This document shows positions 5,315 through 11,839 of a stretch of DNA of 11,839 bases, in pieces. Within the stretch, counting starts at the first letter, position 1. The number at the start of each line of letters is the position of its first letter. The notes under the pieces are model-generated. The model was not told the DNA's origin and searched no databases. It saw only the letters and a program-made list of their open reading frames with translations. Source of the stretch: JBJENW01 sp051880395 (GTDB taxonomy: Bacteria; Bacillota; Clostridia; Lachnospirales; Lachnospiraceae); contig JBJENW010000197.1 in NCBI GenBank assembly GCA_051880395.1, positions 1-11,839 of the forward strand, read 5' to 3'. The translations under genes and the position numbers were made by a program.

Positions 5315-6835
5315 ATGAGAAAAATAAAAAAGGCGTTCTTGTTCTTGCTTTTGAGTGTGATGCTGGTTTGCACAGCCATTCCGTGTATTGCGGCAGAAAA
5401 GGATGAAAAGATAACAAATGAGATTCAGGGAGTAGACGATCTTGCGGGGAAAAAGATCGGCGTTCAGATTGGAACGACAGGGGATATCTATGCTTCGGAC
5501 TATGAAGGAGATGATGCTGGGACGAAAATCGAACGGTTTAATAAGGGAGCAGATGCGATCCAGGCTCTGAAGCAGAAAAAAATCGATACCGTTATCATTG
5601 ATGAACAGCCGGCAAAGGCATTTGTACAAAAAAATCCGGAATTGCAGATTTTAGACGAAGAATTTGCTGTGGAAGATTATGCCATCTGCGTTTCGAAAAA
5701 AAACCCCGAACTGCGCGAAGATATCAACCAGGCACTGGAAAAGTTAAAGAAAGACGGGACACTTTCTGATATTATCAAAAATTACATCGGAGATGATACA
5801 AAAGGAAAAACACCCTATCAGAAGAAAGAGGTAGAACGTCCGAATGGGACGTTAACCGTTGCAATGAATGCTGCATTTCAGCCGTATGAATATTACGAAA
5901 ACGGTGTCATCGTGGGTATTGATGCGGATATGATGCAGGCCATCTGTGATGAACTGGGGATGAAATTGAAATTGGAAGATATGGAATTTGATTCGATCAT
6001 CACAGCGGTTCAGTCTGGAAAAGCGGATGTGGGTGCCTCTGGTATGACGATCACAGAAGAACGGAAGAAAAATATTGATTTTACGGACAGCTATACGACC
6101 GCAAAACAGGTGATCATTGTAAACAGTGGAGCAATGGAAGTAGAAAAACAAACATTTCTGGACAAGATGAAAGACAATTTTCTGACAGACGGGCGTTATA
6201 AATATTTACTGACCGGATTAGGAAACACACTGATCATCACGGTGTTTGCCATTTTGATCGGAATCATTTTGGGATTTTTGATCGCAATTGTGCGCACCAA
6301 CCACGATCAGAACGGAAGTTTTACAATCTTGAACGCAGTCTGTAAAATCTATCTGACCGTTGTGCGTGGAACCCCGGCGATGGTACAGCTTTTGATCATC
6401 TATTATGTGGTATTTGCCAGTGTCAATGCGAATAAACTTGTGGTAGCGATCATCGCATTTGGATTAAATTCTGCCGCTTATGTAGCAGAGGTAGTACGCT
6501 CAGGCATCATGGCAGTGGATGCGGGGCAATTTGAAGCAGGGCGAAGCCTCGGTCTGCCATACAAGACGACCATGCTCTCGATTATTTTACCACAAGCCGT
6601 GAAAAATATTCTCCCGGCACTCTGCAATGAGTTTATTGCGTTGTTAAAGGAGACTTCCATCAGCGGTTACATCGGTCTGGTCGATCTGACAAAGGGCGGG
6701 GACATTATCCGCAGTATTACCTGGGAGGCATTTTTGCCATTGATCGCGGTAGCGTTGATCTATCTGCTCATCGTAATGGGATTGACCGCATTGATGCACG
6801 CACTGGAAAGGAGAATGAGAAATGACGAACGATAA
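5315..6835 (+). CDS. Amino-acid ABC transporter, fused substrate-binding domain and permease (binding domain circularly permuted)
   Basis: A 506-aa protein in three parts. Residues 1-26 are a signal peptide. Residues ~27-275 are a type II (SBP_bac_3-like) binding domain. Residues ~290-500 are a HisM/GlnP-type permease with an EAA loop (EAGRSLGLPY...LP) and several membrane segments. The binding domain is in unusual order. Residues ~35-167 hold the normal C-terminal half (DLAGKKIGVQ, G53-TTGD, D96 in IDEQPA, DGTLSDIIKNY). Residues 177-275 hold the normal N-terminal half (NGTLTVAMN, PYEYYENG, GMTITEER with R250). Ligand-contact positions known in the family (Arg250, the TTGD loop, Asp96) are present, so it should bind a polar amino acid. 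The start has AAAGGAG upstream. Its 3' end overlaps the ATPase gene by 14 bp, showing translational coupling. The exact substrate cannot be told. Confidence 0.88.
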   Translation: MRKIKKAFLFLLLSVMLVCTAIPCIAAEKDEKITNEIQGVDDLAGKKIGVQIGTTGDIYASDYEGDDAGTKIERFNKGADAIQALKQKKIDTVIIDEQPAKAFVQKNPELQILDEEFAVEDYAICVSKKNPELREDINQALEKLKKDGTLSDIIKNYIGDDTKGKTPYQKKEVERPNGTLTVAMNAAFQPYEYYENGVIVGIDADMMQAICDELGMKLKLEDMEFDSIITAVQSGKADVGASGMTITEERKKNIDFTDSYTTAKQVIIVNSGAMEVEKQTFLDKMKDNFLTDGRYKYLLTGLGNTLIITVFAILIGIILGFLIAIVRTNHDQNGSFTILNAVCKIYLTVVRGTPAMVQLLIIYYVVFASVNANKLVVAIIAFGLNSAAYVAEVVRSGIMAVDAGQFEAGRSLGLPYKTTMLSIILPQAVKNILPALCNEFIALLKETSISGYIGLVDLTKGGDIIRSITWEAFLPLIAVALIYLLIVMGLTALMHALERRMRNDER

Positions 6836-7565
6836 TCCGGTTTTATTAGAGGTAAAAAATCTGCATAAATCTTTTGGAGATCACGAGGTTTTAAAAGGAA
6901 TCGATATCACGATACGCAAAGGAGAAGTCATTGCGGTCATTGGACCGTCGGGCTGCGGAAAATCCACATTTTTACGTTCGCTCAATCGCCTGGAAGAACC
7001 GACAGAAGGCAGCATTTTAGTCGAGGGAACGGAGATCACAGATCCGTCTGTGAATGTCAATCAGCTCCGGGAGAAAATCGGAATGGTGTTTCAGCAGTTT
7101 AATCTGTTCCCGAATATGACCATTCGAGAAAACATTATGCTTGCCCCGGTTAAATTAGGAAAAATGACAAAGCAGCAGGCGGCAAAAAAAGCCGATGAGC
7201 TGCTTGCGCGAATTGGTCTGGCAGACAAAGCGGATGCTTATTCGAGTCAACTTTCCGGTGGTCAGAAACAGCGAATTGCAATCGTGCGTTCCTTAGCGAT
7301 GAATCCGGATCTGATGTTGTTTGACGAACCGACATCCGCCCTCGATCCAGAGATGGTAGGTGAAGTGTTGAACTTGATGAAAGAATTAGCAGAGACAGGG
7401 ATGACGATGGTGGTCGTAACACATGAGATGGGGTTTGCAAGAGAAGTGGCAAACCGCGTACTCTTTATTGATGAGGGTGTGATCAAAGAGGATGCGCCGC
7501 CAAAAGAACTGTTTGCGCACCCGAAAAATCAGCGTCTGCAGGAGTTTTTGGCAAAAGTTCTTTAA
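6822..7565 (+). CDS. Polar amino-acid ABC transporter ATPase (GlnQ/HisP type)
   Basis: A 247-aa nucleotide-binding subunit with all motifs: Walker A GPSGCGKST (41-49), Q-loop in VFQQFNLFPNMT, signature LSGGQ (144-148), Walker B LMLFDEP with D168-E169, D-loop SALDPE and switch H201 (VVTHEM). The QQFNLFPNMT segment and a length of 240-250 aa are typical of polar amino-acid importers. It overlaps the end of the binding/permease fusion gene by 14 bp and has AAAGGAG before its start, so the two proteins form one importer, presumably two fusion chains with two ATPases. No GC-rich terminator is visible behind it; only a weak A/T hairpin lies at about 7564-7581. Confidence 0.95.
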   Translation: MTNDNPVLLEVKNLHKSFGDHEVLKGIDITIRKGEVIAVIGPSGCGKSTFLRSLNRLEEPTEGSILVEGTEITDPSVNVNQLREKIGMVFQQFNLFPNMTIRENIMLAPVKLGKMTKQQAAKKADELLARIGLADKADAYSSQLSGGQKQRIAIVRSLAMNPDLMLFDEPTSALDPEMVGEVLNLMKELAETGMTMVVVTHEMGFAREVANRVLFIDEGVIKEDAPPKELFAHPKNQRLQEFLAKVL

Positions 7566-7593
7566 AAAAAATTGCATTTTTTGGAAAAAGAAA

Positions 7594-7627
7594 TTGACGG
7601 ACAGCACATTTATGATTAAACTATAAT
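7594..7627 (+). promoter_or_regulatory. Possible promoter of the aspartate kinase gene
   Basis: TATAAT at 7622-7627 is a perfect -10 box about 50 bp before the start codon. TTGACG at 7594-7599 is a good -35 box, but the spacer to TATAAT is 22 bp, longer than optimal. At 17 bp spacing the weaker -10 TAAACT (7617-7622) could be used. The unit is probable; which -10 acts is uncertain. Confidence 0.45.
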
Positions 7628-7678
7628 AGGTTAAGCCGAAATGGCAGTTTGTAATAGGTAATCGGAGGATGAATAGAA

Positions 7679-8998
7679 ATGATTAAAGTAGTAAAATTTG
7701 GCGGAAGTTCTCTCGCCAGTGCAGATCAGTTTGCAAAAGTAGGCAATATTATCCGTGCGGATGAGGCACGTAAATTTGTGGTTCCAAGCGCACCGGGCAA
7801 GCGTAACGCAAAGGACACAAAGGTGACAGATATGTTATATGCCTGCTATGATCTCGTTGAAAAAGAGCAGGATTTCGGCGTACAGCTCAGAAAGATTAAA
7901 GAACGTTATAACAGTATTATCAATGGATTGAATTTAAAACTGTCTTTAGAGGATGAGTTTAAAAAGATCAGCCAGAATTTCAAGGAGAAAGCCGGAGTGG
8001 ACTATGCGGCTTCCCGTGGAGAATACCTAAATGGTATCATTATGGCAAATTATTTGGGATATGAATTTATTGATTCGGCAGAAGTTATCTTTTTTGATAA
8101 AAACGGCGAGTTTGACGCAGAAAAGACCAATGATGTATTGGGTAAGCGTCTGAAAAAAGCACAAAAAGCAGTTATTCCGGGATTCTATGGATCGAATCCG
8201 GATGGAAGCATCCGCACATTTTCCCGTGGAGGTTCCGATATTACAGGTTCCATCGTATCCCGTGCTGTTCAGGCGGATGTCTATGAGAACTGGACCGATG
8301 TATCTGGTTTCTTAGTAGCAGACCCGCGGATCATTAAAGATCCAGAAGTCATCAAAACGATCACATACCGCGAACTTCGAGAGTTATCTTATATGGGAGC
8401 CGGTGTGCTGCATGAGGATGCGGTCTTCCCGGTTCGAAAAGCCGGTATCCCGATCAATATCCGTAACACAAATGCACCGGAAGATGAGGGAACCTGGATT
8501 GTAGAGAGTACCTGTCATCAGTCGAAGTACACCATCACCGGCATTGCCGGAAAGAAGGGATTCGTATCGGTCAATATTGATAAAGATATGATGAACGCTG
8601 AGATCGGATTTGGACGGAAAGTACTGTCTGCATTCGAAGAAAATGATATCTCCTTTGAGCATATGCCATCCGGAATTGATACGATGACGATCTTTGTGCA
8701 TCAGGCAGAATTTGAAGGAAAAGAACAGCAGGTAATTTCCGCAATCCACCGTCTTGCAAAGCCGGACAGCATTGAACTGGAAGGAAATCTGGCTCTGATC
8801 GCAGTCGTAGGCCGGGGCATGAAGTCAGCCCGCGGTACAGCCGGAAGGATTTTTTCCGCATTGGCACATGCAAACATCAATGTCAAAATGATCGATCAGG
8901 GATCTTCGGAGTTGAATATCATCATCGGTGTCAGCAATGACGATTTTGAAGATGCGATCCGTGCAATCTATGATATCTTTGTTGTTACACAGCTGTAA
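7679..8998 (+). CDS. Aspartate kinase (monofunctional, two ACT domains)
   Basis: A 439-aa enzyme that phosphorylates L-aspartate with ATP, the first step towards lysine, threonine, methionine and diaminopimelate. The kinase domain starts with K6-FGGSS and contains the S-RGGSD motif (183-187) and the TDVSGFLVADPR segment. The C-terminal third (~300-439) is two ACT domains (TGIAGKKGFVSVNI... and ALIAVVGRGM...), the usual site of feedback control by lysine and/or threonine. The length fits monofunctional bacterial forms with a fused tandem ACT. The ribosome binding site GGAGG is at 7664-7668. It is a single-gene unit between the ABC transporter and the amtB leader. The 113-bp upstream gap is too short for a lysine riboswitch and shows no T-box. 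Which amino acid inhibits it cannot be read from the sequence. Confidence 0.93.
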   Translation: MIKVVKFGGSSLASADQFAKVGNIIRADEARKFVVPSAPGKRNAKDTKVTDMLYACYDLVEKEQDFGVQLRKIKERYNSIINGLNLKLSLEDEFKKISQNFKEKAGVDYAASRGEYLNGIIMANYLGYEFIDSAEVIFFDKNGEFDAEKTNDVLGKRLKKAQKAVIPGFYGSNPDGSIRTFSRGGSDITGSIVSRAVQADVYENWTDVSGFLVADPRIIKDPEVIKTITYRELRELSYMGAGVLHEDAVFPVRKAGIPINIRNTNAPEDEGTWIVESTCHQSKYTITGIAGKKGFVSVNIDKDMMNAEIGFGRKVLSAFEENDISFEHMPSGIDTMTIFVHQAEFEGKEQQVISAIHRLAKPDSIELEGNLALIAVVGRGMKSARGTAGRIFSALAHANINVKMIDQGSSELNIIIGVSNDDFEDAIRAIYDIFVVTQL

Positions 8999-9079
8999 AA
9001 AAGGTTTGTCGGATAATGTCGAAAAACTTAAATAAATAAAGAAAAAAGTCCGTAAAATTAAAAAGATAAGAATTTACCC

Positions 9080-9108
9080 TTGAATTTTAGAAAGAATCAT
9101 GCTAGACT
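9080..9108 (+). promoter_or_regulatory. Promoter of the amtB-glnK leader
   Basis: TTGAAT (9080-9085), a 17-bp spacer and TAGACT (9103-9108). Transcription would start near 9115, only about five bases before the terminator hairpin at 9120, so this promoter appears to feed an attenuated leader. No clear alternative promoter was found between the hairpin and the gene at 9276. Confidence 0.55.
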
Positions 9109-9119
9109 ATTAGCATAAC

Positions 9120-9160
9120 AAAGGTGTTAGAAATCAGAAATTGATTTCTACACCTTTTTT
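9120..9160 (+). terminator. Intrinsic terminator or attenuator upstream of amtB
   Basis: AAAGGTG-(T)-TAGAAATCA pairs with TGATTTCTA-CACCTTT around a GAAAT loop: 16 base pairs with one bulged T. A run of Ts follows at 9155-9160 and another after one C. This is a textbook Rho-independent terminator. It could end lysC transcription, but it lies just after a promoter (9080-9108) and 115 bp before amtB, which suggests transcription attenuation of the ammonium transporter operon. Confidence 0.8.
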
Positions 9161-9275
9161 CTTTTGCAGAAAAGGAACTGGAAAAGAGAGAATCGCAAAG
9201 GGCGCGCCAGAACGATCGTGTTTGGATTCATGGCCGGAATTCGGACAGCAATGGAATTTTAGGAGGATTTGATTT

Positions 9276-10517
9276 ATGAATACTGGAGATACCGCATTTA
9301 TGCTGGTTTCAGCAGCATTGGTGTTTTTTATGACACCGGGACTTGCTTTTTTCTATGGCGGTCTGGTAAGAAGAAAAAATGTTTGTAACACGATGATGGC
9401 ATGTGTAGCGATCATGGGACTTTCTGTCGTAATGTGGACATTGTTTGGATATTCTTTATCGTTTGGTGGAAACCATGGTGGAATTATCGGAGATTTTCGT
9501 TGGTTCGGTTTAAATGGTGTGAATATGGAAGCAGGACCTTATGCAGACAATATACCACATTTAGTCTTTTGTGCATTTCAGATGATGTTTGCAATGATCA
9601 CACCGGCGTTGATCACAGGTTCATTGGTTGGACGTATGCGGTTTAAAGCATTATTTTTGTTTGTCGCCCTGTGGTCTGTAGTCGTTTATTATCCGTTGGC
9701 ACATATGGTATGGGGCGAAGGCGGACTTTTGGCAGCGATCGGTTCGATTGATTTTGCCGGTGGAGACGTTGTACATATCAGTTCCGGTGTCAGCGCATTG
9801 ACACTTGCGATCATTTTGGGAAGACGTCGCGGATATGAGCATACAACGTACCGGATTCACAATATTCCATTTGTTGTTTTAGGAGCATCCATTCTTTGGT
9901 TCGGGTGGTTTGGATTTAATGCAGGAAGCGCGTTGGGAGCGAACGGTCTGGCAGCACACGCATTTATGACATCTGCTATTTCTTCTGCATCCGCGTTGGT
10001 ATCCTGGATGCTGATCGATGTGATCAAAGAAAAGAAGACAACGCTGGTAGGAGCTTGTACCGGTCTGGTAGTCGGATTGGTTGCCATTACACCGGGAGCA
10101 GGATTTGTACCGATCTGGTCATCGTTTATTATTGGTGGATTAGTCAGCCCGATCTGTTATTTTGGGGTTGCACTGATTAAGAAAAAATTAAAGATCGACG
10201 ATGCACTCGATGCATTCGGATGTCATGGAATCGGTGGAATCTGGGGCGGTATCGCAACAGGTATTTTTGCTCAGAAATCAATCAACGGGGTAGCAAAATG
10301 GGACGGACTTGTGTTTGGTGATTATCGTTTGTTCTTAGCTCAGATTGAAGGTATTTTGATCACAGCAGTAATCGCGGTTGCAGGTACTTTGATCTGTGTG
10401 GCGATCGTAAAGGTATTTACACCGCTTCGTGTAGAACTGAGAGACGAACAATTGGGTCTGGATATTTCGCAGCATGGAGAAAGTGCATATCCAAGCTTTA
10501 ACGGTCTTGACCAGTAG
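9276..10517 (+). CDS. amtB: Ammonium transporter (Amt/MEP/Rh family)
   Basis: A 413-aa polytopic membrane protein conducting ammonium/ammonia. The N-terminus is MTPGLAFFYGGLVRRKN, typical for Amt. D159 in DFAGGDVVHISSG corresponds to the ammonium-recruiting Asp160 of E. coli AmtB. H167 and H317 (DAFGCHGIGGIWGG) are the twin pore histidines. There is no cleaved signal extension, so it begins directly with the first membrane helix, like many Gram-positive Amts. The ribosome binding site AGGAGG is at 9261-9266. A PII gene follows, separated by 13 bp; this Amt-PII pair is the conserved arrangement in which PII plugs the channel when nitrogen is sufficient. Expression probably depends on read-through of the leader terminator at 9120-9160. 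Confidence 0.95.
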   Translation: MNTGDTAFMLVSAALVFFMTPGLAFFYGGLVRRKNVCNTMMACVAIMGLSVVMWTLFGYSLSFGGNHGGIIGDFRWFGLNGVNMEAGPYADNIPHLVFCAFQMMFAMITPALITGSLVGRMRFKALFLFVALWSVVVYYPLAHMVWGEGGLLAAIGSIDFAGGDVVHISSGVSALTLAIILGRRRGYEHTTYRIHNIPFVVLGASILWFGWFGFNAGSALGANGLAAHAFMTSAISSASALVSWMLIDVIKEKKTTLVGACTGLVVGLVAITPGAGFVPIWSSFIIGGLVSPICYFGVALIKKKLKIDDALDAFGCHGIGGIWGGIATGIFAQKSINGVAKWDGLVFGDYRLFLAQIEGILITAVIAVAGTLICVAIVKVFTPLRVELRDEQLGLDISQHGESAYPSFNGLDQ

Positions 10518-10530
10518 GAGGAAAAAGGAT

Positions 10531-10887
10531 ATGATGATAAAAATAGATGCAATTGTACGAGAAGAAAAATTTGAAGATGTAAAAGCAGCACTCGACGAGA
10601 TCGGGGTGAACGGAATTACGGTTTCCCAGGTTATGGGATGTGGGCTTCAGCGCGGATATAAAGAGGTTGTTCGTGGTATGGAAGTGGATCTTCAGATGCA
10701 ACCGAAGATTAAATTTGAGATTGTGGTATCTTCGGAGGAATGGGAGAGAAAAACAATCGAAGCGATTCAGAAGTCGGCATATACGGGAGAATTCGGAGAC
10801 GGAAAAATTTTCAGCTATGAGGTTCGAAATGTCTTAAAGATCCGGACAAAAGAAACTGGATATGACGCGATTCAGATGCAGGAATAA
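10531..10887 (+). CDS. glnK: PII nitrogen regulatory protein (GlnK type), lacking the uridylylation tyrosine
   Basis: A 118-aa trimeric signal protein that reads ATP/ADP and 2-oxoglutarate and controls the Amt channel. Start chosen at 10531: AGGAGG lies at 10516-10521 at normal distance, and the family begins with MMIKIDAIVR. A longer in-frame start at 10474 lies inside amtB and is not supported. The T-loop region G-C-G-L-Q-R-G-Y...RGMEVDLQ aligns without gaps to E. coli GlnK, but Tyr51 is replaced by Val, so uridylylation at that site is impossible. The ATP-binding B- and C-loops are conserved (TGEFGDGKIF; RTKETG). Control is therefore probably by ligands only. Being placed directly behind amtB strongly supports the GlnK role. 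Confidence 0.94.
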   Translation: MMIKIDAIVREEKFEDVKAALDEIGVNGITVSQVMGCGLQRGYKEVVRGMEVDLQMQPKIKFEIVVSSEEWERKTIEAIQKSAYTGEFGDGKIFSYEVRNVLKIRTKETGYDAIQMQE

Positions 10888-10901
10888 AAGGAGGAATATC
10901 C

Positions 10902-11831
10902 ATGACGCTGCTACAGCTGCGCTATGTGATTCAGGTGGCAGAATCGGGCAGTATCAGTGAGGCTGCGAAAAAGTTATTTATTTCGCAGCCGAGTCTGACG
11001 AATGCCATTAAGGATTTAGAAAAAGAAATGAATATCGAAATCTTTCACCGCACCAACAAAGGCGTGACGATCACAAACGAAGGCGATCTGTTTTTGGGAT
11101 ATGCCAGACAGGTGATCGAACAGGCAAATCTTCTGCAGGAGCACTTTGGCGTGGAAAAAGAGCAGAATCCGATCTTTTCTGTTTCCTGTCAGCATTATTC
11201 GTTTGCGGTAGAAGCGTTTGTGGATGTGATTCGTCAGTTCGGCGGGCGGGAATATGATTTTACACTGCGGGAGACGCAGACACACGAGATCATCGAAGAT
11301 GTCCGCCGTCTGAAAAGCGAAGTAGGCGTTTTGTATGTATGTTCCCAGAATGAGGCAATTTTGGAAAAAATGATACGCAAAAGTGATCTGCAGTTTACAG
11401 AACTATTTGTGGCAAAACCGCATGTGTTTATCAGCGCAAAACATCCGCTTGCAAACAGGGATGTCTTGACTTTGGAAGAGTTGGAGGAATATCCATATCT
11501 CTCCTTTGAACAGGGGGATTGGAATTCCTTTTATTTTTCAGAGGAAATACTAAGTACGCTGGATCACAGAAAAAATATAAAAGTGCGTGACCGTGCGACT
11601 TTGTTTAATCTGGCAGTGGGACTAGATGGATATACCGTCAGTTCCGGTGTGATCAGTGAAGAGTTAAATGGGGAAAATATCATTGCAAAACCGCTTATGG
11701 TGGAGGAAGTCATGCGAATTGGAACGATCACGCACAAACAGATGCCGCTCAGTCGTTATGGTGCGGCTTACATGGAAGCGCTAAAAAAACATGTTGCAGA
11801 GGAAGAAATTTTGAGTGATGATTTAAAATGA
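10902..11831 (+). CDS. LysR-type transcriptional regulator
   Basis: A 309-aa protein. Residues 1-60 are the LysR winged helix-turn-helix (LQLRYVIQVAESGSISEAAKKL...SQPSLTNAIKDLEKE, HRTNKGVTITNEG), followed by a linker helix. Residues ~90-295 form the effector-binding domain. The length and layout are ordinary. The start is supported by AAAGGAGG just upstream, and the gene begins 14 bp after the glnK stop, so it is probably part of the amtB-glnK transcript. Position suggests a link to nitrogen metabolism, but neither the target nor the inducer can be read from the sequence. LysR regulators are usually divergent from their targets; being third in the operon is less common. It ends 8 bp before the window edge. 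Confidence 0.9.
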   Translation: MTLLQLRYVIQVAESGSISEAAKKLFISQPSLTNAIKDLEKEMNIEIFHRTNKGVTITNEGDLFLGYARQVIEQANLLQEHFGVEKEQNPIFSVSCQHYSFAVEAFVDVIRQFGGREYDFTLRETQTHEIIEDVRRLKSEVGVLYVCSQNEAILEKMIRKSDLQFTELFVAKPHVFISAKHPLANRDVLTLEELEEYPYLSFEQGDWNSFYFSEEILSTLDHRKNIKVRDRATLFNLAVGLDGYTVSSGVISEELNGENIIAKPLMVEEVMRIGTITHKQMPLSRYGAAYMEALKKHVAEEEILSDDLK

Positions 11832-11839
11832 AAAAGTAG

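Noticed and set aside
7566..7678. Lysine riboswitch or T-box before aspartate kinase
   Set aside because: The gap is only 113 bp, partly promoter, with no multi-stem structure, T-box core or terminator.
9116..9165. ANTAR-target RNA before amtB
   Set aside because: Only one hairpin is present, with a 5-base GAAAT loop; the motif requires two hexaloop hairpins with A1 and G4.
10474..10530. Longer N-terminus for the PII protein starting at 10474
   Set aside because: It would lie within amtB and adds 19 residues foreign to the family; AGGAGG at 10516-10521 fits the start at 10531.

Overview
This window looks like a chromosomal segment of a Clostridia member, most likely Lachnospiraceae. The evidence is moderate GC, strong AGGAGG-type ribosome binding sites, Gram-positive consensus promoters and protein families typical of that group. 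All intact genes lie on the + strand. No RNA gene of a standard family and no CRISPR array was seen.

Layout. (1) 1-142: the N-terminal fragment of a transposase reading frame, running in from outside the window and ending at the edge of a large palindromic element. (2) 139-543: long hairpin element A, followed by 93 bp with nothing recognisable. (3) 637-3401: a metal-resistance operon. It has a consensus promoter, an ArsR/SmtB-type operator at the transcription start, a free-standing 72-aa HMA metal-binding protein, a P1B-2 (Zn/Cd/Pb) ATPase without its own HMA domain, an unrelated ~159-bp hairpin (D) and an ArsR/SmtB repressor. (4) 3404-4163: two more members of the hairpin family (B inverted, C in the orientation of A), separated by ~89 bp with nothing recognisable. 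(5) 4164-7565: a promoter, an RsmH-type rRNA methyltransferase paralogue, and an amino-acid ABC transporter made of a substrate-binding/permease fusion and its ATPase. (6) 7679-8998: aspartate kinase. (7) 9080-11831: a promoter followed at once by an intrinsic terminator (a probable attenuated leader), then ammonium transporter, PII protein and a LysR-type regulator.

How the genes work together. In the metal operon, the HMA protein probably supplies the metal-binding domain missing from the pump, and the ArsR protein closes a feedback loop on the operator at 678-691. The ABC transporter, aspartate kinase, Amt and PII all handle nitrogen or amino acids, but they appear to be separate transcription units.

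Main novelty candidate: elements A, B and C, 270-405 bp intergenic near-palindromes with shared termini. A and C share an identical apical loop and conserved internal loops. Their helices have diverged in sequence but stay base-paired through compensatory changes, as expected of a structured RNA or a DNA element that works as a folded strand. Second candidate: the binding domain fused to the ABC permease has its two lobes in reversed (circularly permuted) order.
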